Positions 20,201-34,100 of a stretch of DNA of 64,000 bases are shown piece after piece (position 1 is the stretch's first letter; every line of letters starts with the position of its first letter). The stretch comes from Dendrophyllia cribrosa (lineage: Eukaryota; Cnidaria; Anthozoa; Scleractinia; Dendrophylliidae), in the NCBI GenBank assembly GCA_024195265.1, contig JAJLRJ010000005.1, positions 17,173,036 through 17,237,035 on the forward strand. The letters are read 5' to 3'. The position numbers were made by a program, and so were the translations under genes. The notes under the pieces were generated by a model, which worked only from the letters and a program-made list of their open reading frames with translations, searched no databases and was not told the origin of the DNA.

Positions 20201-22149
20201 GTATCGCGGGCTCACATGCAGATGAGGCGGTGTGTGATTCATTGTTACCTGTCGCGAAATAGGCGCCTTAAACTGCAAGTCCTTGTGCCCCGCCACGCTT
20301 GCGTTGTTGTTAGCATCACGTGGTCCCTCAAACGAAATAGTCATGCTACCATTTGGTGATGAATCTTGGGAGTTCGACTTGTTCATATCGTCCGTTTTGA
20401 TTAATTCTCCGTTTGACAGGGTGACAGGCCTTTCAGCGTGATGGTCTACTTTGAAATGCTTAAAAGGATTATTGAGAAGCTCCGGAGGAATGTCGGGATT
20501 CTTTTTACGCCTTCCAGGACCCCTATGATAAAAATAACAAAATAAAACCATTACACACGCAAAAAAATATGAGTTTGTACCTAACACGTGTTTTTTTAGT
20601 ACTTAATACAAGCCACAGCATCTCACATTAACAAGTGCATTCTTTCCCTCTTTAAGAAAGGATCTTTTCTTTTTCTCACAGTTGGATAGCTGTGCATCAT
20701 CTTTCGACCCCAGTGTAATTTCCCAAGTAAATTAAAGTGGCTGTGTGGAAAACCCAAAAATGTTTCTACCAGTGTTCTAAGAGTAAAAATTAGTGTCTTG
20801 GGCTGGTGATGGTCAGGAGAGAATTGGATTACAACTTGAAAAATTGGGCTAATTGTTTCAAGCTTATCGCCTCGTGTCTTTGAAAAATTGCTTAAACTCT
20901 GATTATGGTTTATTCACTCTGTGAAAATTCACTTGATATCTTCCTCTTTGGTGTTATATAAGATTTTTTGTGAATGTGACAGAGGTACTTAGTTTTAATT
21001 TGCGGAGGGTTTTGACCCAATGAAAAACGGCAACGTCTCCATGACTCCTACTGAGATGAAACCCTCAAGTGTAGCCACTCAAATGAAAAATAGACATCAG
21101 TACTTTACAGTAAAGTTATTTGTTTGTTTTTCAATAATTTGAAGAATAAAATTTGGAACCTCTTTCAACTTTGGGAATTATTTTATGTTAAAATAGAGGA
21201 ATGCAATCGGGAAGACCGCCAATGCATGGATGCTATTAATTTAACACACGTTGTACAGGATCTAGCTGTCATCCAAGGAATCAAGTCACGGAATTTAAAA
21301 TATCAAAAGTCTATGGACTCCTCTTGAAAAATCGAAATGTTAAGCAGGGATGGAAAGTAAAAAAATGACGAAAATTTAGAACGCATAAGAGTTACCATTA
21401 GGTTTGGTGTCAAACGAGGGTAGGTTTTTGAACTCTCGTTAATACTGGAGGAAATGGAGTTAAATTTGAACTTGATGGTAACGTACGGGAGACTACAAGA
21501 GAACATGGGAGGTTTGAGAGCGCAAGTGAGCTGCTGTTACGTTTGACAGCGCATGGGAGCTGCTGGGAGGTTTGAGAGCGCGGGTCAGTTGCACTGGAGT
21601 TGCTGTGAGAGCATGAGTTTTCTACAAGGTAGCACTGAAGGCGAGAGTTAAAATACTCGTCAATTGGTAACAATTAATCGTGAAAACAATGAGCAGATTT
21701 AAACTCAACGAGAGCATATTTGAGAGTTGGAGAGCGCACGAGAGTTACAGGTAAAGCGAGAGAGAATAAGATCTCTAATTATACCACTGAGTTAATTTTG
21801 CAAAACCGTGAAAAACAATTGACACTCACACTTCAGTTATAGGATTTGTACTCCATTATTTTCGTTTCCTCGCTTAGAATCAAACAAGCGGGCTTACGAA
21901 ATCTTTTCTTGGTCAGAAGTATAAATTGACCAGAAAAACTGTATTGTGATCAGGTAAATTGTATGGAGGATTTCACGGTCGTAGCAGCAATTTTGAACGG
22001 GAGGCGAAATCAGACAATGTCTGAAATATCTGAAATATCCAAAGTCTGCAAGCTTAAGATATTTTAATTAAGTATGAGAGATGTAGAGATGAACCTTGCT
22101 TTTACTTTTGAGTTTTCCATACGTTTCTCTGAAAATCCCCCCCACCCCC

Positions 22150-22181
<32 letters not shown>

Positions 22182-25100
22182 ACCACCACCTCCTCTAGCT
22201 TTGTAATTCTCTTTGCAGACAAGTAGAAATTTAATAACGCCTCAACATGCTTCCCAGCCGATAACTCGCTCCAGGTTTACTTTCAAAACATATCAGACAT
22301 CTAACTCTATTCATTTCATCCGGAGACTTAGAAGCACGATATAATATCAAATCGAAAGTATAGCGGAAATAGCACTTAAAAAGTTTTAAACAGTTTAAAT
22401 CTGCGTCAATTCTCATAACAATCGATGAGATCAATTTCTCACTGTTGTTCACACATCTCTCGTGCGCTCCCAAATGGAGGCTGTTTTCGCAAATACTGTG
22501 TACTCGCTTGCTGTGTTTGGAGCTTATTCTAAGGTAAAAACAATCTATGATGTTTAGAACTTGTACTTAGTAGAACTAGGTATTCTTAATATTTCACATT
22601 TATGATTTGTAACACTCTGCGATTAGTAAAAGGTGCATTGTTCCTCAGATACAGATCTATGGCGCTTATAAAATAAAGTATATTATGATTATTTATTATG
22701 GAAGATTGACAGATAAATCGTAGATACATCGTAAATTTAAAAAAAAAGAAAGCAATCCAGGCCCTAGCCACTTAAAGTATTAAGTTAATCCAAAGATTAA
22801 CATCAGCTGCTAATTCAATTTTATAGATCTTTCATGACGATCGCGACTCCAGTAAATTCTTTTGTTTTCACATGTAACGGTTGAAAGGGGCAACATAAAC
22901 GGTTTTACATATCAGTAAGAAACTCAAATCTTGGTCAACTATATTTCGTCTTTTGAACAAATGGACCCAGGTCAATAATCAGAATTTAATTTCCTTCCGT
23001 ACTTAAAGGAAATTTTCAATGATTTTAATACTAAATTACCACAACTAAATCTAGAAATTTCTTTGTCCTTTTATTATAGCTACAATTTGATCGTTCCACG
23101 TTCTCCTCTCGAGCTTCCAGCTGAAAGTATTTCGACCATACAACAAATGAAAGCCTATTTTCTCCGTGTTGTGTCGTTGGAGCTCAAACAGATAAGACAA
23201 TATATAGAAATCTATATTTGTCCTTTAATTGTCACTGCCATTTCATCGTTCCACGTTCTCCTCACAGGCCTCCAACTGAAAGCACTTCGACCATACAAGA
23301 ATTGAAAGTCTATTTTCTTCGTTTTCTGCCATTGGAGCTCAAAATAATAGATGTGATACATTCGCTACGATTTGATCGTTCCACGTTCTCCCCTTGGGCT
23401 TCCATCTGAAAGCATTTCGACCATTTACATACATTTTCTGTCTTTTGAGCTCAAATACAGTCATGATATTTTCCAAACCTAAGCTAGAAATGTGTTTGTC
23501 CTCCAAGTTAAGAAAAGCATTTCGATCTTACAAGAATGACTGATCAAATCCTATACTTTATTTATTCTATTCAGGGACACCCAATGAATTGCTTTGTCAA
23601 ATATCTGTTCGGGATGCACATAACGCCCTCGGATTTTCGGATTACAATTTTTTGTTCTCAAACCTCAAACGAAACTGACGTTTTCGGACCCTAATGAAAA
23701 CAACGCCTGACATTTTCGAGAGGTTAAGAACTGTTATTTTCGGTTCTTAGAAAGTTGAGCTAAACATTTCGGGAAGCAAATAGCTCCCATAACAGAATTC
23801 TTCGAGATCAACCTTGACTTAATTCTTTCGTCCTGTTAAATTTTCATTTTCCGAACAGATCGAAATTTAGTAGCTGATACAAATATACCTTTAAATGGCA
23901 TAAAATCAACAAAAGAAACATAAACATGATTTTCTTAAGCCGTTGGGTGCCTCTGTCTCAGTGTCACTGGAGCTCAAACAGAAGTGTGATTTTCCCAGAA
24001 TGTAGAAATATATTTTGTATATCACTGCCATTTCAACGTTCCATACAACAAATAAAAGCCTATTTTCTTCGTTTGTTGTCATTGAAGATCAAATAGATTT
24101 GATATTTTCTCAAAATATAGAAATATATTTGTCCTTTTATTATCACTGCCATTTCATCGTTTCACGTTCTCCTCCAGTCGGGCTCAGTTCCAGCTAAAAG
24201 CATTTCGACCATACAAGAAGTGAAGATCTATTTTTTTTCATTTTCTGTCATTGGAGCTCAAGTTGATGTTACATGCATCTACCCAAAATGGTGTTATTTT
24301 CCTAACATCTTCAGAAATGTATTTATTGACCTTTTATTATCACTACCATTCCATCGTTCTACGTTCTCCTCTCGACCTTCCAGCTAAAAGCATTTCGATC
24401 GTACAAGGATGAATTAAAACCTATTTTGTTCATTTCATTAATTGTCACTGGAGCTAAAAAAGAAGTGTTATTTTCCTGACATCTTGAAATGTATTTGTCC
24501 TTTTATTATCACTGCCGTTTCATCGTTCCGCCTTCTCCATACAATAAAATCAAAGCCTAATTTCTTCGTTTTCTATCACTGGTGCTCAAATAGATCTGGT
24601 ATTTTCTCAAAATATAGAAATGTATTTGTCCTTTTCATTATTATCACTTCCATTTCATCGTTCCACGTTCTCCTGTCAAGCTTCCTGCTAAAAGCATTTC
24701 GACCATACAATAAAATCAAAACCTAATTTCTTCGTTTTCTGTCACAGAGCTCAAATAGATCTGATATGTTCTCAAAATATAGAAATGTATTTGTCCTTTT
24801 ATTATCACTGCCATTTCATCGTTCCACGTTCTCCTGTCAAGCTTCCTGCTAAAAGCATTTCGACCATACAATAAAATCAAAGCCTAATTTCTTCGTTTTC
24901 TGTCACTGGAGCTCAAATAGATCTGGTATTTTCTCAAAATATAGAAATGTATTTGTCCTTTTATTATCACTGCCATTTCACCGTTCCACGTTCTCCTCTA
25001 AAACCTCCTGCTAAAAGCATTTCGACCATACAATAAAATCAAAGCCTAATTTCTTCGTTTTCTGTCACTGGAGCTCAAATAGATCTGATATTTTCTCATA

Positions 25101-28100
25101 ATATAGAAATGTATTTGTCCTTTTATTATCACTGCCATTTCATCGTTCCACGTTCTCCTGTCAAGCTTCCTGCTAAAAGCATTTCGACCATACAATAAAA
25201 TCAAAGCCTAATTTCTTCGTTTTCTGTCACTGGTGCTCAAATAGATCTGGTATTTTCTCAAAATATAGAAATGTATTTGTCCTTTTATTATCACTGCCAT
25301 TTCATCGTTCCACGTTCTCCTGTCAAGCATCCTGCTAAAAGCATTTCGACCATACAATAAAATCAAAGCCTAATTTCTTCGTTTTCTGTCACTGGAGCTC
25401 AAATAGATCTGATATTTTCTCATAATATAGAAATGTATTTGTCCTTTTATTATCACTGCCATTTCATCGTTCCACGTTCTCCTGTCAAGCTTCCTGCTAA
25501 AAGCATTTCGACCATACAATAAAATCAAAGCCTAATTTCTTCGTTTTCTGTCACTGGTGCTCAAATAGATCTGGTATTTTCTCAAAATATAGAAATGTAT
25601 TTGTCTTTTTATTATCACTGCCATTTCATCGTTCCACGTTCTCCTGTCAAGCATCCTGCTAAAAGCATTTCGACCATACAATAAAATCAAAGCCTAATTT
25701 CTTCGTTTTCTGTCACTATAGTGCTCAAATAGATATGATATTTTCTCAAAATAAAGAAATGTATTTGTCCTTTTATTATCACTGCCATTTCATCGTTCTA
25801 CGTTCTCCTGTCAAGCTTCCTGCTAAAAACATTTCGACCATACAATAAAATCAAAGCCTTATTTCTTCGTTTTCTGTCACTGGAGCTCAAATAGATCTGG
25901 TATTTTCTCAAAATATAGAAATGTATTTGTCCTTTTATTATCACTGCCATTTCACCGTTCCACGTTCTCCTCTAAAGCTTCCTGCTAAAAGCATTTCGAC
26001 CATACAATAAAATCAAAGCCTAATTTCTTCGTTTTCTGTCATTAGTGCTCAAATAGATCTGATATGTTCTCAAAATATAGAAATGTATTTGTCCTTTTAT
26101 TATCACTGCCATTTCACCGTTCCACGTTCTCCTCTAAAGCTTCCTGCTAATAGCATTTCGACCATACAATAAAATCAAAGCCTAATTTCTTCGTTTTCTG
26201 TCACTGGAGCTCAATATAGAAATGTATTTGTCCTTTTATCACTGCGATTTGATCGTTCCACGTTCTCCTCTCGAGCTTCCAGCTAAAGACATTTCGTCAA
26301 TACATGAAATGAAAGCCCATTTTCTTCATTTTCTGTACTTGCATGGAGCACAAGTAGATGTGATATTTTCCCAAAATCAAACTAGAAATGTGTTTGTACT
26401 GTATTGTCACTGCGATTTGATCGTTCTAAGTTCTTCTCTCGGGGTTTCAGCTTAAAACCTGATTTCGACCGCACAAGAAATGAAGGCCACGGTTATATAC
26501 CTAATTCAATAAAGGTTGCTTTGACAATTGGTCATTGGTAATTGGGCATTGGCATTTGGGCATACGGAACACAATGCAATGCCTTGCTTGAGTGAACACC
26601 AAACAATAGCTTCCCAATGCCCAATTACCAATGACCAAAGCAACCTTTATTGAATTAGGTGTATTCATTTTATTGTCATTGGAGCTTAAGGGGAGGGTTT
26701 CACGGTTCGGCGCATGTGCAAGCTATGGCGTAAGCCATTTAAGACTCATTTAAATTCATTATTTAGACCAATCAGAAGCGAGTAAATAACTCTGACGGGA
26801 AATTTGCCTGTGAAAATGTCGCTGATTGAATGGATGATTATACATACCAATGTGCGCCATGAAAGCCACCAGAGCGTAGAATAAATCCTTCGGGTCAAAG
26901 GTTTTATTCAGTGTTGACTTTGTCGGTGTAATCCATTGAAATTTTCTGTGAATTTTGGTCATCCTTCGCTTTATTTGGACTAATTATATAGTATGTGATT
27001 ATTGAAGTAAATGTGAGTTGTTTTTTAACCGATAAAATTGGTAAGTAAGCGAATAAAGCATTTCAATCTGTGCACATGCGCCGAACCGTGAAACCCTCCC
27101 TTAGGTGTGATAAGAAAATATAGAAATGTATAACATCTTGTTATTATGGTGATGTGATCGTTCCATGTTCTCCTCTCGGGCTTCCAGCTAAATGCATTTT
27201 GACCATACGAGAAATGTTATTCATTTCCTTGTACTTGAGCACAAATATATGTGCATGATATTTTCCCAACAATATTCAGCCCTTGAAATGTTCGGGAAAA
27301 AAATCACATTGCCAGTGACAATATATAAAATACACTTGTAGAATATTTCAAGTTCAACTTGTCTGTTTATATGTCATTTTATACCCTAATTGATATATTT
27401 CACTTAAAATTTATCAGTATCATTTCAGTTCGCTCCCCTTCTGTTTTACGGGATTTTAAGTAAATAGAAGGAATCTTTCTTCGTTGTATATATCTCGTTT
27501 TGAGAGAAATTAAAAACTGACTAAGGCAGTATAAATCAAACGTTTCCCAATTTGCCACCATATTTTATTGCATTCCAGATATTCAAGTCGATGATATTCG
27601 ATGTTTGAAATTGTTTTTAAATTTCAGGCATTGTGTTTGGAGAAGAATGTTTCCATATATTGGTGTAAAATGTAACGATGCCTTGAAAGTAAAAAACATG
27701 TTTCTAATTTTAAAGCTGTTGCATTGCATGCTATTTGCCAAGGCTCCTTCAGTATTGGATCTCAGGATAATGACCTTTGCATAATACTAAGGCAAAGTAG
27801 ATTTCAAAACAAAGGAATGTTGAAGATCAAAATGTATCAATTTTTTTGCGGGGTGGCGGATAAGTTTGATTTATTCCGAGAACACAAGTCTACAATATTG
27901 AATTACATATTGAAATGTTCCCCCCAGTAGCCCTTTGGAACAGCCTGACATTTTAAATTGAAAATCAGAGGAAATAAATAGATAAATAAATAAATAATAG
28001 GAATTTCAGTGGAATTCACGAGGTAGTTTTTACTTCCACTGTTCCAGATCGAATTGGAATTTGAAAATGTTGATTTTTGTCGAGAGAAGAAAACCGGTGT

Positions 28101-31100
28101 ACCCGGAGAAAGACCCTCGGAGCAAGAACGAGAATCAACAACAAACTAAACCCACATATGGCGTTGCCTCCGGGGATTCGAACCCGGACCACATTGGTGC
28201 GAGGCGATTGCTCTCACCAGTTCAAGGAATAGATTCTCCAACGGAATTTAGCAAAAATGTCGCTGGAAGTTACGGAGAAATCTGCTGAAAACTGAAGGAA
28301 AGATGAAAAATTCAAATTCTCGATTTATATATACATGAAAACCTATGGCAAGGCGGGCACGCGCTGCCGGCCTGTTATAAATTTCTTTGTAAAAGTCGCA
28401 TTTTTTTTAATTTTTTTACATTTCCTCTATACGCAACCTCACAGTTTTGTTAAATTCAGTATGGGGAATGTATTTACGCATCCTGATTTTCAGTTAATTC
28501 GATATTTTTTCGGATATTTGAAATCGTGACGCTGTTTCGAAAAACAGCTCTTTAAGAACAAACACAGCAGCAACATTGCATGTAGGCTCGATTTCCACAT
28601 GAGCCGTTTTGCAATGTGGACCCCCTCAAACGGCTGGAAATCGATCCTACATTTAATGTTGCTGCATTACATACAGAATGCTTGTTTAGTCCGCGGTTTT
28701 ACCAACGAAAACTTTGGGTTCTTTTCCCATATGGCTTTTAACAAAGAATTCGTCTGCGCGCTAGCAAGCAGATCGCTTCTTGACATCTCAAAAAGTCACA
28801 GAAAAGATGGAAGCAGCTCCCTTACACACGTTTACAAACTTCAGTTTTAAAGGTCAAAAAGTACCAATAAAAAAGCCGGGGAAAATTCCAATGTGGAATA
28901 AAATCCAAACTTTTACTTCGCAAAATATTGAAGACAAACGAAACCAGATAAAAGTGCTGCATGCTTGAATATTAGCTTAAGTAAAATTTGATTTACTCAT
29001 TCATATCTTGCAGAATGTCAGTGGCATCTAATTTAACGAGGAATGTTTTGTCAAACGCTTGGGCAATTTTTAATTTTAATGCCTTCAAAGGATACTGTGT
29101 AAAAGCTAATACAGTTTGAGCTTTTCAATTCTTTTGGCTGATTATTTCAGGGAAAGGAATCTTATTCCCCGAGTTTACTAGTAGCTGCTTTCACCTTTCT
29201 GAAAATCCTAGCCGCTGAGCCAGCTTATTTCGTACCAAAAACGACATCTTGTATCCCTCAGAACGCAAAAGGCGTTAAATTTTCCGATGATTTAGGAAGT
29301 TTGAGACGACATTTTATTAAAGAAAACTCTGGTTTTGAATCTAATTTATTACGAATTTTTAAGACGACTAAGGCCTTCCGAAAAGCTTTCCGCCGAAACC
29401 AGTCGTTGGGTGCACTGGAAAATATTTTGGTAATCTAATGTAGGGATAGTCCATTTCTTTTAGTTTTCTCTATCAAAAATCCGTGTCAGTTCACATCTTA
29501 TTTTCAGATAAATCTTAAGACAATTCAAAACAGATCCCTGGAGAGATTCATCAACTTTTCAGATACCAATGCATCCAATCAGTTTCAGGATTTCCATACT
29601 GATACAAATATAAATATCTGATTTCGCGTGTGTATGTCGTTGCTTGCGCTGTTTTCAATGAAGCAAGACAGCTGGGTGTTTTACTGCGAACTGATCTTTC
29701 GGTGACTCCTAAAGAATTAGAGACTGAGTGATTGTTCTCTAAAACAATAATGAAATTCTTTAGACAAAACAAACACATGATTGAGTAAACGCCTCAAGGA
29801 AATCATTTAAAAGACCGGCCTCTGCAAGTCCTGAACAACGAGACAAATCAGCCCTATATTCTAACTCCTATTCTGAAATTTGTGTTATTGCAAGTGTGAA
29901 TGTCCAGTATTTGTACCAGACATGCGATGGACCAACAAGGACAACTGTAGTAAAGCGTATTTTAGTTCGTCTAGTGTGCGTGGCGGAAGAACAAGGCAAA
30001 TCGGGCCAACTAAAGCGCAAGACGAAATCGTACTTTACGCGATAGATAAACAAAACTAATAATTAGATAAATTTGTTTGTTCTTGAGATTTTTGATGTTT
30101 TGCACAATGTTGTCTCGAACTCTTTTTAAATTACTCCCAGTTATAAAAATACTCCCCAGCTTGTCTCACTCTTCAGTACAAGTCCTGGAGAAATGCATCT
30201 AACTCTTGAATGTGTGATACGTGTTTTGTGAAAGAGACAACAATGTTAAAATATTAATAAATAAACAGAAAGTCCGACTAGATAATGCTTGTCAAGGTTA
30301 GTCCTAATAGTAAACTTAAATGTCCCAACGGTGAATTGTTTTTCTCCCCAAAACAGAAGCAATTATGTCACTTATCCACCACCATATTTCAATCTTAAAA
30401 TTTTCTTTTTTTATATTATTCCCTCCTAAATAAGAAAACAAAACGCTGTCGTGCTCTACACTGTATCAGCAATGCAAAAAATATCTATATCAAGTCCTCG
30501 TGAATTTTCTGTTTTCTTGAAATTCCGAAATATCAAAGAATATTAATCTTCTCGATTTAAATGATGAACTACATTCTGCCATTAACCAGATTAGAACGAG
30601 CCAAGTTGAAAACTCTTAAGATTTCCGCTCCCACTTTTAAAATGAAATGGAATTAATATGCAAAATGTAACTATATTTCACGACAAAACTAGAAAAAAGG
30701 AAGAAAATTGTAATTCGAAATGCAGTATTTGCCAAGCGAAAATTGAGTCAAAATAACACCATTTTCACCAGTTAATATAACCACGTGGATGCCACGAGAA
30801 GTCATTTGCGTGATTCTATTTTTGGAACAAAAAAGGCGTTTCTTTCGACCCAAAAGATTTGAATTTGATAGCATCGTGGAATAAGTAATTACCGATGCGA
30901 TTTATTTTTATCTAAGATTGATTACAATTCTCGCAAACAATATTCAAGGAGAGATAATTACAGAAAAGTGCCCGGGCTTTAGTTTTGTTTGATATTGCGC
31001 GCGAGTTTTGTCAAATTATACCAAAACGTTCTTAGCCAGTACACTTTTGGAGATTTATCAAATTCAAAAACCCTTGAAACTTTTATTAATCTGCGCAAAG

Positions 31101-34100
31101 AGCACGCTTTCACTAAACCTTAACTAAAACATCAATTCCTCACGATATCTCCATTTCTCACTATTCTTCTATTTTTTAAGCCACTGTTGCTTACGAAACA
31201 AGTTGAAATTGTCAACAAAACTTGTTAGAAATCTTTCAAACGATCAAACAAACATTTCATTTGTTAAATTTTTGTCGTTACATCGCGTACTTTTATTCAA
31301 GTAATACTCGCCAATTTCAACCGAAAAAAGCTTAAGAGTCTTTATTGATTCACTTAACCTTGAAAGACGGACCAATGTGAACATGCAAGTTCTCCCTTCC
31401 GATATCTATAAAATTCCTTACGATTCGTTGGGAGAATTCAAAGATGAGTTGCTTGCGTGTTCTTTCATGCTTTAGTGTGACCCGACATTCTGACAGGCCG
31501 AATACTTTTGGCTTTGCTTGGGTTAATTCTCTTTTAATCTATGAGCTCATGTGCTTTGACCCAAATGGCCGTGCGCTTGGCTAATTTCATTACAAAAAGT
31601 TATAAAAAAAGGGCGAACTACCAAACTTAAAATATGTCGGCATGTTAAAAAAATAAAATGTCACTTCCTTTTTATTTCATTAAAGATCAGAATGTTGTGT
31701 CACAAAACAAAATCAATAATATTTTACTTTCAAAGTTAAACTTTGAGGCACGTAAAATGGTCTTAATGGGGATATAGCTTTGCGGGTGACGGTAAAAAAC
31801 TAGCATTTTGACAGATGAATTATGGAATTGCCATTAATCGCATGGTAAAAATTATTTTTATTTGCCGTGAAGACGGTTTACTATTTTCCATTTATTGCCT
31901 CTTCCGTTGACCGTCGATGGTAAAAAAAATCACAGCGTTTGTAGATGGAAGATTAAAATTTATTCCATGTGTCTACTGAAGGTTAAGTAACCCTATTGAA
32001 ACCCTCATGTAAAGTGTTTCTAACTTTGGGACGCTGTCGGGATGAAACCCTGAACTGAAAATACCTGAAATAAAACTGAAAGATACTTAAAGATACATTT
32101 GTCAAGAAAAGATTGAATTTGGCGTATTTTTGTCTCACCTTTTGTGTATGTGTATGAAATCCCAAGGTGTGACCATTCATATGAAAGGAAGCTACTGAAC
32201 AGTACTTTTCTGTGGTGAAGTTTATTGTTTTTGAGTCTGTGGATGGAATACTAGAGCCGTGTGATCATTCAAACGAAAGCTATTGAACAGTTCTTTCCTG
32301 CGGTCTGGACTTTTGAGTCTCTGGATGAAATAAAGAAAATATTGAATTTGTCGTGTTTTAGTCTAAACTTTAATGTATTTTGATGAAATCCCAAGGTGTG
32401 ATTATTCATATAAAAGGAAGCTACTGAGAAGTACTTTCCTGTGGTGCTGTTTATTGTTTTTGAGTCTGTGCGTAAAATCCTAGAGTGCGGGAGTGATCAT
32501 TCAAATGAAAGCTACTGAGCAGTTCTTTCCTGCGGTCTGGACTTTTGGGTCTCTGGATGAAATCAAGAAAATATTGAATTTGTCGTATTTAAGTCTAAAC
32601 TTTTATGTATTTTGATGAAATCCCAAGGTGTGATTATTCATATAAAAGGAAGCTACTGAGCAGTACTTTCCTATGGTGCTGTTTATTGTCTTTGATGCTG
32701 TGCGTGAAATCATAAAGTGTGACCATTCAAATGAAAGCTACAGACTCCAGTTCTCTCCTGTGGTGCTGTTTATTATGCTGTACAAGGTGGTTCTAACTTT
32801 TGAGACTGTGGATGAAATCCTAAAGTGTGACCATTCAAATGAAAGCTACTGAGCAGTTCTCTCCTGTGGTGCTGTTTATTATGCTGTACAAGGTGGTTCT
32901 AACTTTTGAGACTGTGGATGAAATCCTAAAGTGTGACCATTCAAATGAAAGCTACTGAGCAGTTCTCTCCTGTGGTGCTGTTTATTATGCTGTACAAGGT
33001 GGTTCTAACTTTTGAGACTGTGGATGAAATCCTAAAGTGTGACCATTCAAATGAAAACTATTGATCAGTACTTTCCTGTGGTGCTGTTTATTAAGCTGTA
33101 CAAGGTGGTTCTAACTTTTGAGACTGTGGATGAAATCCTAGCGTGTAACCATTCAAATGAAAGCTACTGAGCAGTACTTTCCTGTGGTGCTGTTTATTAA
33201 ACTGTACAAGGTGGTTCTAACTTTTGAGACTGTGGATGAAATCCTAAAGTGTGACCATTCAAATGAAAGCTTTTGAGTAGTTCTTTCCTGTGTTACTGTT
33301 TTCTTATGCTGTACAAGGTGGTTCTTACTTTTGAGACTGTGCATGAAATCCTAGCGTGCGACCATTCAAATGAAAGCTATTGAGCAGTACTTACATGTGT
33401 TGCTGTTTATTATGCTGAACAAGGCGGTTTATGTGGATAACAGTACCGTGCGATGATACTGTTTGTTTTCAGTATTTGACAAAACGCATATTGATATTTT
33501 CATTGAATTTTTGGGGCGCTTTTAGTGGTAAAATGTTATATAAATAAAAATTATAATATTTTTACTCGCGAAACAGAAAAACATTTGATATTGGGGAAAA
33601 AAGTGGAATTTTCGTTTTTGTTTAGAGAACTTAACTATTCTATTATTGCAATCCAAGGAAACGATTTATTTTAATAAAGAAAACGATTTATTTTTTATAA
33701 AGTCGTGATTTATTTTTTCAGCTAAGAATAAAATTGACCAGTGTCATTTTTCTCGCTAATTGCGTCCTTTTTTTCTGTATCGGCATTTCACTTTTGATTG
33801 ATCTCCAGCAAAAAGAATTTAGTAGCTGGAACTTAAAATTTCCCAATTATTGAATTTATGAGACTCAGACGCTTTCAATTGTTATCGTTAATTCGAAGGT
33901 GCTTAATTCTGTTTGTACTGCGGTGTTTGTTCAAAAACAATTTGCCTCACAAAACGGGAAACTCGAGCTGACTGTGGGAACATTTAAATACATTCTGACT
34001 TCGAAAAACATGTTTAGGCCCGGCTTCATATCCTAGATTTCACACTGTTCAATGTACCGTAAACCACCGACTTTCGATTTTGATACATTTTGTGCGCGAA

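Noticed and set aside
23063..26455. Several 60-94 residue frames in the satellite
   Set aside because: The 162-bp period is divisible by three, so the same peptide fragment recurs; no coding signal.
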